DNA of 64,000 nt from Hetaerina americana (GCA_022747635.1 JAKTNV010000007.1:6785997-6849996), one strand, 5' to 3'. Numbered from the stretch's first letter, positions 33,546 to 44,921 are shown. Notes: generated by a model not told the origin, from the letters alone. Numbers and translations: made by a program.

Positions 33546-36344
33546 GAGTTTTAATGGACTTGTAGCACTTAAGTACAACCCCGGGAGGTGATGGAGTTCA
33601 AAGCGGCAGAGATCCCTCCCACCCCCCGTCAGAATTGATCCCGTCCTTCCCGTTCCCTCCCACCCACACCAATACAGGAATCCGAATGCTATTACGCAAA
33701 CTGTGAAAGGGACACACCCAACTCACGTGCAAATTACGCCATGATGACCAAGACATACTAATTCCCTCGGTCACCGACCGCTGCCGGACGAAAGAAGCGC
33801 TTGGCGTTATTCAGGATCTAAAATCAAAATAGCGAGCACTCTTGCCAATCACCACGACTAATTTACGAGATAAACCGAAACGCGTAATCACTCAGGTATG
33901 GCAAAAAAATCAGTCAAAGGAAACCAATACACCGTCTTTTTAGGATTTTTGGTGGATCCAGCAATCATCTTTGTTAGTGTGACAGAATACGACTCCAAAA
34001 GGTGACCGGGACGAGAAAATCATTTTTAGTAAAACTTCTGATACACTGACCACTATATTACGATACTTTTTCCACCCGAGTTTTCCTTTCATGGCCAAAA
34101 TAAATACAACATTACTAATTCATGGCAAATAACGGGATTACTCAATCCTACTCAAAGTTTCTCTTTGTAACCCTTCAATTCCAAGTAAGGTAATAGTCTC
34201 AGCATCGCCTCCTCGTTGGATTTATTCTTAAATAGGAAATATTCCTCAGAAAGCTCTTTTCTTCCGAGGGGGAATATATTCAGAGTCCAATTCATTGAAG
34301 AAAATGCTCTTTAAATCGAAAGATTATTTTTTTCCATTTTAATTATTTCATTATTTAGTTTTTACTGCTATAAATCGTATTTCTATTTCATGGTAACGTT
34401 TTGCGTATGAATTTTGCATTTGCTTGTAAACTATTCGCATTGATGGCGAGAGATCGCGCATGGTCGGATAATCTCCCACCCGCGACCGAGAACCCGTCGA
34501 CCACGTTGCCGCTTCCATTAATTATTGATGAGTCGATCTCCTCCGTTCATTAGAGCACCTTCTCGCCTGCAATTGGGAAATTGAGCGACTTCCACTTGAA
34601 CTTGGGTTATCTCCCGGTCATCCTTTAGTTTTTAAGAAGAAACTAGAAAGAATCCATTCTTGCGCATGTGCTGAGTCCGAATTTAAGTTGAATTTAAGAG
34701 CTCACGTCTTCAAGTTCCTGTACAATCAATGTGTGTGAACGGTCCTAAAGGGAATGTCTCGATGAACGGGCCGTCGAAATATACCCTATACCACACTCAC
34801 GCAACACTCCTTTCTCTTTTTCTCTTTCTTTCGTTCCCTCTCCTGCCACCCGTCGCTGCTGCCACTGAATCGCTGAACCCAACTGAATATTTCACGGTGG
34901 ATTTCGAGTCGAGGGGGCTTCACCGAGGAGAGAGATGAACGAAACGTAATAAAAAGAGCCACATCCTAAAAAATAAAAACATTTAATAAACAAAAGCGTG
35001 CCTCGCAACTACCATTCATGCAACAAGTTGCAAAAAGAAGAGCGAAAAGAAAAACTTCGCATTGCGTTTGCCAACTGCTTAATTACTCGTGAGAGGGATT
35101 GACATCGAAGTCATCGACTCCATCCAAATAGACTAAAAGTCTATTGAAGCGTAAATGGAAACATTCTCTTCTTCATGCGAACGTGAAAATATCTATTCAC
35201 GGATTGTATTGCGATATCAGAGTATTTTAACGCATGAAGTGGGAAGACAAGCGAATCAGGACGACTCGCGCATGTATAGGTACATACACGTTCAGCTGCA
35301 AAAACAGTTCTTACAGGTTGCACGCAAGATTTTTTGACAGTCGTATTAAGGTGGTCATTAACTGTGAACTGCGATGCAGTGTCATTAAAAAGTGCCACTT
35401 CATTTGTCAAGATGAGAACCGTGTACTCTTATAGGTAGAACCCATCAACAGGATCACGATTTCTTCGCAGACCTCCTCCACTTTCCCTTAGGATTCGTGG
35501 CGGGGCGACTAGGGCGCGGTGGGGCGTGGTATGAGTGGTCCGGGGACGTTGCCCAGAGAGACGGAAATGATTGATGAATCGATATGTGCCATTGTAGACG
35601 CCTTGGGGGGGGGGGGGTTACCTACTCCCCCCCCTTAGTGCCCTTGCTTCCCACCGCCACCACCACCGATCTCCTCCACTTGCCAGGGTCCTCTCCAGAC
35701 TTTCTCCCAGAGTGAGCGCAGCCAGGAAGCGCCAACCATGACGCTGACCTCCTCAGAGTGACCTGGCGCTGCAAACACCCTGCTAAGCACCCAAAGGGAT
35801 GAATTACGAGATACATTGCGGAAAATGGTAAAAGAAACCAATCCGAGCCAAGCGTATTGGGGCCCGGGGCATAAAATATTTCATTTTTGAAGTAGAAAAA
35901 TACTTCGGCGGTAATTATCCGCAGGTATCTTGGCGTATTAAAAAATCGCGCGCTAATCCTCCCTGGAGTGTAAGTTCCCCCTAATCCCACCCTCCATCTC
36001 CCTCACCACCTGCTGTCCCTGTTACAAGGATTATCGTACCATTGTTTCGGGTTATTGCTCTCTCTCATCTCGACTCATGCTCTTGCAGGTTGAGCGCTTA
36101 GCTTTTGCTTTTGTTCCACACATTCGTTTCTGTTAACTGGTTCGGCAATTCCTGTAATAGTTTCAAAATTCAGGGGGAACCAGAACTCTTGCGCATGTGA
36201 ATTTACCACACCCGTAGGTAAGTGAACTGGCGCGGTATTACAGGATGCGTTCCGAAGATAGTGAAATTATTTTTGTAAAGTAATATATTGAACAGATTTT
36301 GCACAAACCCTGAAAATTCTTCAAAGTACTATTCTTGTGCCTCT
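33546..36344. other. Noncoding DNA, nothing recognised
   Basis: Mixed composition. 34440-34620 is a moderately GC-rich stretch that includes a TTAATTATTGATGAG segment with homeodomain-like TAATTA; it is unique-looking and may be old host noncoding DNA. Frames up to 122 codons (35622-35990, minus) are composition artefacts in a GC-rich patch. No mobile-element protein was recognised. Confidence 0.45.
35604..35635. repeat. Poly-G/poly-C hairpin
   Basis: A run of about 13 G is followed after TTACCTACT by a run of 9 C, giving a potential GC-only hairpin. Such runs are also prone to sequencing length error. Confidence 0.6.
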
Positions 36345-36930
36345 ACCCGTTTTTTCAGCAACTATGCCATGACCAGTACTGGAAGGCGTCTTCGGGGACC
36401 TCTCGCAAGGTCTTCCTCACGGCCGATGCTGGTAATACGTTGTGGCAAAACACCTTAGGCACGAGCTTGGAGCACAATTTCCTCTACGCTGTATCTTTAG
36501 TAGCAATGCAAAACACAACAGTAGACGATAAGTTTAGTTGATTGGCAACCATATTGATTCTCAATCGACGGTCAGAGTCCAACAATTTTCGAACACGAGC
36601 CACATTGTTGTCGGTTTTGCTGATTGACGGCCGCTCAGAGCGTCTTTCGTCGTGAACCTCTTCCCGGCCCTCCTTTAAGTCCTTTAACCACCTCGAAACT
36701 TGTCAGTAGAACAGATCACAGCCCCCGTAAGCCTCATTAATCATTTCGTTAGTCTCCTCAGGAGATTTTTTCAGTTTAACACAAAACTTAGTAATCTCGT
36801 AACGTTGCTCGATCGTCGATTCCATTTTTTTCGTGACACGGTCGACGCGCAGAGGTTTACCATAACTGACGTACTACCGCTTCCGCAGCTTGGAGAGCAC
36901 TGGGACCAGTTTAGCGGCAAAACTTAGTGC
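36345..36930 (-). pseudogene. Mariner transposase pseudogene (family M-B, copy 2)
   Basis: Starts at an ATG at 36825 (minus) with MESTIEQRYEITKFCVKLKK, a typical mariner N-terminus, followed by SPEETNEMINEAYG (first HTH). A stop interrupts near 36712. The frame then reads VSRWLKDLKEGREEVHDERR, SERPSISKTDNNVARVRK, SDRRLRINMVANQLNLSS (second HTH) and KLCSKLVPKVF. It then jumps to the C-terminal VRKTLREVPEDAFQYWSW, so the catalytic domain is deleted. It is the same family as the copy at 13.4-14.2 kb, which has a similar N-terminus-to-C-terminus deletion. Confidence 0.85.
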
Positions 36931-37710
36931 TCCCACTCTTATCTACTCCAAGTGGTTTTATATAGATAGAAACTCGACAGGAGATGTAAGAAACAGAAAA
37001 TATGCCGCCGACAGAAAAAGAAAAAATCAAATTTTTTAAATGACGTGACATCCCCTGCCTATTGCCACTTAGGCGCCTCACAGGCGAATGTACACTCGGC
37101 GCAGCACTCTCTAAGTCTATATTCTACTGTTTAAGGCTTTTACTTCACGTTTCACGTTTTCACTTCGTGGAAGTATTTGATATCCATACTAAAAAGACTG
37201 TACTTTTCCACAGATTTGTGTACTCTTATTAGGACTGTGAATTTTTTATACTTTATATTTTTCCACAGCAAATCTGTGGAAAATTGCAAAATATATTTAT
37301 TATGTACTCTATAAGTATGCTTAACCAAGGGGATATTCATTAGAGGAATGATGGGACTCCAACGACTCCCATATCGCAGTTACTCGTAAAAGTATTTTTA
37401 TGACCGTTTTGACGTTCTTCTGCAACACCGTTACCTAATACGATGTCAAATCTTAATTTATTGGTTGGAGTACGCCCCATTGAGACGAAAAAGACGGTAG
37501 CGGTTTTCCACTTGATGTTTTATTTGTGCACACTTCAACGAGTATATGACCTCCAGCCTACGGAGGGCACTCACAAGAAGAAGAGGAAAATTGATAGCTG
37601 CGCAAATTCTGAGGCACGGTAGTGTACTGAATCACAGGTGAATGAAACGGGAAGGGGAGTAATGACAGAAGCAATACTATATGACAGTCTTGGAACAGGA
37701 TATACGAGGA
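36931..37710. other. Noncoding DNA with a small hairpin
   Basis: TTTTCCACAGATTTG (37204-37218) and its inverted copy at 37269-37283 form a 15-bp stem around about 50 bp. No terminal repeats or coding signature otherwise. Confidence 0.4.
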
Positions 37711-38345
37711 AGTAACATTCCCCCTAAACACGCATGCGAAGGTTTGAGGTCGTTTCATTCATCCAGTGTATTTTGAGAAGCGGAAGTATGGAGACGTGTT
37801 CTAGTGCTATGTCTACGCGAGTTAAACAGCGTGCTGTTATTGAATTTTTACCTTCACCTCATCGTCCGAGGTATAATGATTACCCTTGAGGTGTCTCCTG
37901 AATTGAGGAAAAAAATAAAAATCTCAAGACGCAAGATTGGGGGAATAAGGAGGGTTTTGTTTGTTCTCGTAAGTGGGACGGCGTGTTACCCTTCGTGCAC
38001 AGATTTGCCGTTATCCCGATTGTTCAATAATGAAGCCTACACATTCCTAGGGATATTAAAATATGGTTTTTGATACGCTTTTGAGTGATTCGTTTGAATG
38101 AATTCTTCCATTCCATTTTGAATGAAATTTTCGACGAGTTTGCAATGTTTATCGTCTGTGGCAGTGACCGGACGTCAGCTGCATGTTTCATCAACAATAA
38201 TGGCTCTTCCAGGCTCGCAACCACGAAATTTTACTACCCATCGATTTGCAGTAGACCTATCAACAGCATCGTCACCATAAACAACCTTTAAACGACGATG
38301 AATCTCAGTAGGAGTCACTTTTCCAGCAGTTAAAAAATTCGTAGT
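37711..38345. mobile_element. Fold-back mariner (family M-A, copy 4)
   Basis: The left part (37711-37851, plus strand) is the family's 5' leader and first codons (MSTRVKQRAVIEFL). It then switches at about 37851 to the same element in the opposite orientation: C-terminal coding part, deletion junction (GGAGGGTTTTGTTTGT), and N-terminal part up to about 38340 read on the minus strand. The result is an element with a 5' end at the left where a 3' end should be. The deletion junction is the same as in the 59.9-60.7 kb copy, but the inversion point differs. The right terminus is cut off, so the inverted 5' leader is not matched by a complete partner here. No catalytic residues remain. Confidence 0.8.
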
Positions 38346-40171
38346 TTGGGAAAAGCTACTAAAACCATTCTTCAGAATGATAGCGTATGATGGATGGTAT
38401 ACAGGTATCCTATATGTTAAACGACGAGAAAGTGGCCCTCCGCTCGATACTCTTCCACCTCCTTTTTTTATTCAGTCGGGTTAAAATGTACCAAACTTTA
38501 AGGGTACGATTTATTTTGGAAATGTTTTAAAGTTATACCTTGTCCACAGTTTTTCACGTAAAACAGTTTCTTTTCTGAATGCGTAGTGTTTTTTTTAATG
38601 TGACGATTGGATTAAATTGAATCCTTTACAACAACAATTATGGCAAAATATATCGTATTTGTTTTATTTTTACACACAATTGTTGCTGACATTTTCAAAT
38701 ATAAACAAAGTATTGCATATGACAAAAGACCTTATTTGCACCTGCTGGAAAAATATAGCTTATGTCGACGAGGCAGCCAGGAGATATATTTCCGCGAGAG
38801 AAGGGGGAGATATCCACGAAAGGGAATTCTGGGAGGGCGAGGGGATAAATGTCACAAACTCATTGCAAAAAACCTCGCGCAAAGATCTTTCTCTCTCACT
38901 TCCAGAAAAGGATTATTCTAAAAGATTCAGGGTAGTCGAGATTACGTACGTCACCGAGGTAACATTCGGATTACGACTAATGAATTCCGCGATTTAAATG
39001 CATTTTCGATCATTTCAGAAAGGAATAGAGCGTTGAAAAGGCCCAATGCAAATACAGGCACATGTTAACCCTTCATGGCACATCTGAGTTCTCATCTTTG
39101 TTGCGAAAAACATATCAGCTGTCAACAAAATTTCCAAATACGTGATTTTATTCACCTGTTCAACATCTACACAGTTCATGTTTATCCTTTTTCCTTTCCG
39201 GTTTATCATTCTCCGCTTCATTTAAATGTGACCAGGGAAAAAATTTCACAATGATCTCATCAATCGTCATTTGAATACCGAGAGAGTGTAATTTAAATTT
39301 TTAAAAAATGATTTAAGCAAATTTTCCTGCGATTCAACTCTACAACAAGATCCGTGCATTAATGGATGATGATAGCAAAGAGAATTCTGTAGATGAAGAA
39401 AATATTGCACACGATAAAATGAACTCTATCACTGAAGAAAAGGTGCCATTCAATTCAATTTGAGGCAAAGCGCGTCGCTCACAAGTGGTACTCGCCATGG
39501 ATGCCTTTAATTTTTCAAAAAGCCCGACTCGACGCCAATCGTGAAAGAACGCAACGACGCCGCTATCCGTTTGAACAGCAACGAATGAGAACGCGACTAA
39601 GCGCGGAAGACCCCTTAGTGGTAGCAGTCGTTTATATGTCAAAGGGGCGGCACAATGGGCAGCAGGGCCATCCGCCTCGCGCTGAAGTAGCGGAGGACCC
39701 CGAGAGGAGGGAGAGAGGGAGGATGGGAGAGGCGTGGTAGGCGAGGGGGAGGGGACGGGATGCATGAAGGGGATTCCAGCACGCCCCGCCTCAAACTACT
39801 CATGAAATAATGCTCCAAATCCCACAGGCGCCGAAATAAAAACCCTAGGATTCCATTCCTGCCTCCCATCCCATTAGAGCCCCACTTTTAGGAGGACGCG
39901 AGGGGGATGGGGAAGAGAAGGAAAGGGAGAGAGAGAGAGAGACGAAAGGGGAGGAGGAATCAGTAGATGCCCACTCAACCACTTCGCGGACCACCCTCTT
40001 CCCCACCTGCCCCAAATGAAGGAAGGACCCTTCCCTCCTTGCAACATACCTTCCGGCGGAGCGGAATCAGGTATCTCCCCGGCGGAGAAAGGTGAGAAGG
40101 GAACAAAGGCACTGTCCGCCTCCCCGACAACAATAGAACAGGAGAGAAAAAAACTTCCGCCCGCCCTCACC
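38346..40171. other. Noncoding DNA and GC/GA-rich island
   Basis: 38350-39350 is AT-rich with an unrecognised 126-codon plus frame (38617-38997). 39500-40360 is GC-rich with (GA)n at 39927-39946 and long overlapping ORFs on both strands (up to 161 codons). Their translations are Arg/Gly/Pro/Ser-rich without domain patterns, so they are not called genes. Confidence 0.45.
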
Positions 40172-40185
40172 GTCTCCATGGCAAC
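40172..40185 (-). promoter_or_regulatory. RFX X-box-like site
   Basis: On the minus strand GTTGCCATGGAGAC, identical over 14 bp to the site at 23809-23822 and likewise inside a GC-rich, transposon-free island. Known RFX consensus matches both half-sites with a 2-bp spacer. Function is inferred only. Confidence 0.45.
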
Positions 40186-40399
40186 GAAACCCTTCCCCCC
40201 CCTCTCCCGGCAGCGGGTCGCCTCCCCACCCACCCCACCCGCGCCCATCTCCTCACTCGTCGCTGGGAACTCCTGCGGGTGGCGGAAATGAAGATGCCGA
40301 GATGGAGGTTGCCAGGAATTCGCCCCCTTGGAGCAGGATAACATTACACACTTGTGCACTTGTCAGGAAACCTTTGATAAGACCAAAAATCAAAATTCA

Positions 40400-40437
40400 A
40401 CATGAACCGGGTTTCGATGCTTCAAGCATCATATTTT
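40400..40437 (-). ncRNA. Degenerate hammerhead-like motif
   Basis: On the minus strand: ATGA, stem GATGCT/AGCATC with TGA loop, GAAAC, CCGGTTC. The first three bases of the CUGANGA core are changed (AAT for CTG), so it cannot be active, but the order stem II-GAAAC-CCGG matches PLE hammerheads. No PLE protein was found beside it. Confidence 0.35.
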
Positions 40438-41804
40438 GGCAAGAGTAAGAAACAAACTGCGATTGGCTTCTAATTTGCAGCGCCTTTATTCTCAATTCCA
40501 GTTTTCCATGTGTGTGAATGATGGTAATTTATTGAACAACCTTAACTGACTTTCACTCATTTTAAAATTCATATCATAAGTAGTTATATCGCGAGAGAAT
40601 AGTAGCTCAAATATGATCAGTACTCTTGAAATTGAATTCCTAAAGGCTTTGGGGCAATCTCCATTATTGATCATCGCGCTAAGGGGAACTGTTATGCCTT
40701 GCGTTAAGAAAATTGCGCCTGCACTCCTCTCATTAATCGCCAGCCCCCGCCTTCCCACAACGCCATCACATAATGAATCCCCGGTCCCGCTCCCCTAGGG
40801 CCCACAGGGCTCCCAACAAAACATAAAGAGTTCCCGAATAGACTCTCCATTCCCATTCATTAGTCGTTAATGCGTGTTTAAAATGGAATCGGAAGTGGAT
40901 ACCCCGCGAACAGGGGGCGGATTTTGAAAAGTTGAAGAGGGAAGGAGGAAAAGTGCCCTCCTCTTGACGTCACGACTGACGCTCCTGTTGAATGGGAGTG
41001 CCGTGAAGTCACCGGGATGCGTGAGGGGAGGAAGATGACCTGTTGAGAAATGGCCCCCGGCGAGATTCGGCATCGCCATTTATTCAGCGCACGGAAATTA
41101 TTCTAACAGCCATGCGGCTGAATTAATAAGAGAAAGATATTAAGAAGGCATCCGCCACCCTCGAACAACCACCCTTCTTACCCAGATCCAGTGGATGCTG
41201 GGATACTCATCCATTATCGCTCTTCATCGGTTGCTCTGCTATCTTTCAAAGCGATTGCAGTGTGTAAAAGTAATTGCTTTGGGGAAGATTAATGACTAAC
41301 GTTCCAATAAACCTAATGTCCTGGTGATTCGGTACTCGGACTTATTTTTGATTAATGTGATCAGTAGTTAAATGAAAATTCAAGTTCTTTTCTGGATGAT
41401 GTTAGACTTCGACACTTTAATTCAAATATTCTTGATGATTTCAGCGTAACCGTGGCCATAGTCAAATAAATGTCTAAAGAACCTACAAGCTACGCTGTTT
41501 CTTTGTTCTTTCTACAACCATTACCGCTGTTGACAAAAGTGACCAGGGATTCCAGTGATGCCCCTTACTATGGCTGAGACACCAAAATTTAAATGATACA
41601 AAATGTTACTATGTTAATTGAGTTATTACAAACAAGGTGACAAGGTATAATAAAATATTCCTTTGAGATTATATCTGATTTCAGTACTTATTTAACAAAT
41701 TATTTGTTGCAAAAAACTGTTCATTGCCAAATTAATATGATTTCAGTAAAGCAAAATGGGCTCCATTATGTTTTCGGATGAGAATACGATAAACTTATAT
41801 ATCA
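40438..41804. other. Noncoding DNA, nothing recognised
   Basis: GC-rich around 40700-41080 (includes a CRE octamer at 40965-40972), AT-rich afterwards. No transposon or gene signature. Confidence 0.45.
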
Positions 41805-41855
41805 ATACAATACTCCGTAGGCGTGTGGTGGGGAGTGGTACAGCAAACACCAAAT
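41805..41855 (-). mobile_element. Diverged LINE 3' tail, weak
   Basis: ATACTCCGTAGGCGTGTGGTGGGGAGTGG resembles the inverted hairpin block of the CR1/L2-like tails (TACxCCGC..GGCGTGTGGCGGGG) with deletions. It sits just before the RTE element. Confidence 0.4.
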
Positions 41856-42178
41856 ATGTATAAATATTAGTCCATATGTGTATTTAACCCTCCCCGGACT
41901 ACAATCTTGACGTGGCGGAAGGGCTTGTGCATTCCGATGACCCCTAGAGCTGTGCTGGCGGGAGTAATAATAATTGCTCCTGGTAGGGTCACCCATGCCA
42001 GATAGATGGAAGGTTAGGAGCCAGACGAAAGGTAGTCCACGCAGCGTCTGTACCTCAGTGAGGCGGCTGCAATGGCGTCTGACCTCGGAGGGGCGGCCAG
42101 TAAGTGATGGTGTCACGTTAAAAACACTATTGAGGAAGGCAACGGGAAACCACCTCAATTATCATTCCCTAGAAAAAT

Positions 42179-43075
42179 ATGATGGACAATAGAGATATTT
42201 TGAGTCCTGGCAACTACGGGGCTCGGCCCAATCGGCCGTGTGTCGTGCCCGGTAGCGGGGGAGGCAAGGCTTCCGCGGTCGTCATCCTACGAAACCCTTG
42301 CAGGGGAAAACCAGCAGCAGCAGGACAGAAGACGAAGGAGAAGAAGACCAGATTAGTTAGAATAGGAACGTGGAATGTTAGGACAATGATGAGGACAGGG
42401 AAATTGGAGAATGTTAAGCGAGAGATGGAAAGGGGAAATATCGATATTTTAGCTCTATGCGAGGTGAGATGGAAAGTTAGCGGGGATTACTGGAGTGATA
42501 AGTATAGAATAATATACAGCGGCGGTGACGAGAGCCAACGAGGGGTTGCCATAGTATTAAATGAAGAGGTAGGAAGAAACGTAGTCAACATAGAGCAGGT
42601 AACGGATAGGATACTACTAGTGGAGATAAAGGCAGAACCGACGAACTTGGTTATTATTCAGGTATATATGCCACCGAGCAACCATAAAGAGGAGGTCGAT
42701 AGGATATACGATCAGTTAGAGGACATAATCGTGTGTGTTCCTGCAGGGAAACATTTGATAGTGATAGGGGATTGGAATGCGACGGTAGGCGAAGGAAGAG
42801 ATGGTGACGAGGCCGGGGACTACGGATTAGGCACGAGGAATGACCTTGGGGAGAAAGCAGTTGAGTTCTGTAGGAGACAGGGGCTAGTCATCACCAACAC
42901 TTGGCTTAGACACCACAAAAGACGCAGATGTACATGGAAAATGCCAGGTGACTCAGAAAGGTATCAGCTAGATTATATCCTAGCTAGACACAGCTTTAGG
43001 AACAGTGTGATAAATTCGCACAGCTTCCCGGGAGCGGATGCGGACTCTGACCACAATTTAGTTGTTATGAAATGA
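42179..43075 (+). CDS. RTE LINE apurinic-like endonuclease (open frame)
   Basis: A complete 298-codon open frame encoding the AP-like endonuclease that nicks target DNA for LINE insertion. Residues 1-60 are basic and low in structure. The exonuclease/endonuclease/phosphatase fold starts at RIGTWNVRTM (61-70). Catalytic-type residues are all present: N66, E95 (LCEVRW), YMPPS at 163-167, D198 and N200 (GDWNA), D265 (LDYIL) and SDH at 290-292. Such proteins are often annotated in host genomes as craniofacial development protein 2-like, a misnomer for this transposon domain. The frame ends with a TGA right after VVMK, whereas intact relatives would continue; the sequence after the stop (SVRFKKIRQGRRVRKWNVE) matches the expected continuation, so the stop is a nonsense mutation in a fused ORF. 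The start ATG at 42179 is the first in the frame; a second Met follows at once. Confidence 0.88.
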   Translation: MMDNRDILSPGNYGARPNRPCVVPGSGGGKASAVVILRNPCRGKPAAAGQKTKEKKTRLVRIGTWNVRTMMRTGKLENVKREMERGNIDILALCEVRWKVSGDYWSDKYRIIYSGGDESQRGVAIVLNEEVGRNVVNIEQVTDRILLVEIKAEPTNLVIIQVYMPPSNHKEEVDRIYDQLEDIIVCVPAGKHLIVIGDWNATVGEGRDGDEAGDYGLGTRNDLGEKAVEFCRRQGLVITNTWLRHHKRRRCTWKMPGDSERYQLDYILARHSFRNSVINSHSFPGADADSDHNLVVMK

Positions 43076-43157
43076 AGCGTCCGTTTCAAAAAGATAAGGC
43101 AGGGGCGGCGAGTTAGAAAATGGAATGTAGAAGTATTAAATAAAATGAATGTGTTGA

Positions 43158-44120
43158 ATGAAATGTTTAGGAAATTGTGGGAGGAAGAGGCTATATGGGC
43201 TGATTCGTAGCATTTATGAGGAGGGAATCTGGCCGGAAGACTTTCTGAGATCAGTTTTAGTTTCTATTCCGAAAAAGGTAAGGGCTACATCATGTGAGGA
43301 CTACAGGACGATAAGTTTGATATCCTACACAGCTAAAGTTGTTCTCAGGATTATAAACAGAAAGTTAGAGAGTAGGGCAAATGATTACTTTGGGGAGGAT
43401 CAGTTTGGGTTTAGGAAGGGGAGAGGTACGCCTGATGCCATTGCAGTAATGAGATTATCAATCGAGAGGAATATATAATACCACCAGGAGGTATTTGCCT
43501 GTTTCGGAGATTTCGAAAAAGCGTTTGATAGAGTGAATTGGGAAAAAATAATGAGTATATTGCAGAAAATAGGAAAGAATTGGAGGGAAAGGAGGCTAAT
43601 CCGCAACCTGTACATGTCTCAGACTGCTCAGGTGCGGGTGGGGAACGGAGAGTCTTGATGGGCAGTGTTAGGAAGAGTTGTAAGGCAGGGTTGGCCATTA
43701 TCACCCTTGCTCTTCAACCTGTATGTAGAGGAAATGATTAAAGAGGCGTGGGAAGAACTGGAGGTAGGAATGAAGGTGGGCGGGGAATTCGTAAAATCAG
43801 TTAGGTCTGCTGAGGACCAAGCTTTAGTTTGTCAGTCAGCCAAGGGGTTGCAAGCATTGCTGAGTGAATTGGAAATTCAGTGCGACAGGTATGGGATGAG
43901 AATTAATATTAATAAAACAAAGGTTATGCCATTTTCTAGAAAGAAAAAGGCTAAGCTAAACATTTAAATAAGAGGGCGAAAACTAGAGCAGGTAGAACAG
44001 TTTACGTATCTCGGTAGTGTTTTGGACCAACACGGTCAAAGTACGTAGTAAGGACGTAAGGAGAAGAATTGCGCTAGCCAAAGAGGCTTTCACAAGGAGG
44101 AGGGAGTTGATGACAGGGAC
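43158..44120 (+). pseudogene. RTE LINE reverse transcriptase, disrupted
   Basis: RT blocks are present in order but in several frames. 43158-43478 has GIWPEDFLRSVLVSIPKK, the YRTISLISYTAKVVLRII block and EDQFGFRKGRGTPDAI. Next comes CFGDFEKAFDRVNWEKI (first catalytic Asp, 43500-43545), then after a shift RVVRQGWPLSPLLFNLYVEE (43671-43730). The catalytic FADD box reads SAED (VRSAEDQALV, near 43810), so both the aromatic residue and the first Asp of the pair are changed. Thumb motifs INKTKVM and EQFTYLGSVL follow; two stops near 44045 interrupt. The first part of the RT (about 130 residues) is deleted between 43150 and 43160. It is therefore catalytically dead, in contrast to the intact endonuclease upstream. 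Confidence 0.85.
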
Positions 44121-44329
44121 GTCCCCCTTCGCCACTCCCTCTTCCCTGACATTATATCCTCCCCTCTTTCCTTTCACTGTTCCCCCAATTCATCCCTATC
44201 GCTACCCCCCTCTATGAGCTCTGTGGGCAGTAGCCAATCATCCCATGTCGCAGAGTTGTGACTGACACTGTGTTTATTACTTAACATACGATTGACACAT
44301 TTATAATTATGTGAATTAAAAAAAACAAC

Positions 44330-44770
44330 CAATGAAGTCAGGCCTCATTTAGAATATGCTTCTAATATAGGACATTCTCACGAAGTTGGATGGATTGCCG
44401 AATTGGATCTCATGCGGCGTAGAGGAACTAGATTTGTGAAACATTGTCATGATAAACTTAGGAGCGTATCCAAATTATTAGAGCAGCTAGGCTGGCAATC
44501 ACTCAAGGAACGAATGTTAAATTATGCATTAATATCTTGCCCAAATTGGAAGGATGTCCATTTAGCAGCGATTTTGAAAATATATTATTACCCCAGTCGT
44601 ACTTAGAGAGATTAGGTGTAGAACAGATCATTTTTCCACAAACTATAAGAGATCAAAATAACATTGTCCGAACGCTGTAGGGTCATGTTCAGGTAAAAAT
44701 TGGTCTGGTGTGTATTCACCTCTTGCCACAAACCCTAGTGGTGGTTTACAGGGTACTAAAATAACTATTA
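44330..44770 (+). mobile_element. CR1/L2-like LINE 3' end (second subfamily)
   Basis: Coding part 44334-44690 reads VRPHLEYASNIGHSHEVGWI, ELDLMRRRGTRFVKHCHDK, KLLEQLGWQSLKERM and, in another frame, IIFPQTIRDQNN, corresponding to the region after the RT in the 32.6-33.5 kb copy. The tail at 44710-44760 (CACCTCTTGCCACAAACCCT..GGTGGTTTACAGGGTAC) is a diverged version of the family hairpin without the GATGTA repeat. It has one frameshift near 44570. Confidence 0.75.
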
Positions 44771-44774
44771 ACTA

Positions 44775-44905
44775 GTCACTGGTAAGATACATTTATTTGC
44801 CGATGGTGCAGTGGTTTACCGTGATATCCGTTATCCTGAAGACACAGCGGCTTTATCAGATGATCTTAATGCTATACGCACAACGCTGGTGCGCCACTAG
44901 GCCAC
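44775..44905 (+). pseudogene. LINE RT catalytic-box fragment
   Basis: A short open stretch reads IHLFADGAVVYRDIRYPEDT followed by AALSDDLNAIRTT, the FADD box region of a CR1/L2-like RT with the second Asp replaced by Gly. In a normal copy it would lie upstream of the part found at 44330-44690; here it lies downstream, so it is a separate fragment or a rearrangement. Confidence 0.65.
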
Positions 44906-44921
44906 AATTAGAATGAAACTT

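Larger units (their letters stand above)
41896..44120 (+). mobile_element. RTE-like LINE, 5' end present, 3' end missing
   Basis: Starts at about 41896 (GGACTACAATCTTGACGTGG), a start shared with fragments at 54.0 and 61.9 kb. A 280-bp 5' UTR precedes the endonuclease ORF (42179-43075). The RT follows in broken frames (43158-43965) after a deletion. The element ends abruptly around 44120 within RRIALAKEAFTRRRELMTG, before the C-terminal region that the 28.4-29.0 kb copy preserves. Presence of the 5' end with loss of the 3' end is opposite to normal LINE truncation. Confidence 0.85.

Noticed and set aside
39340..40360. Minus ORFs of 141 and 161 codons with plus-strand ORFs opposite
   Set aside because: Same composition effect; (GA)n inside; no start context, splice pattern or domain.
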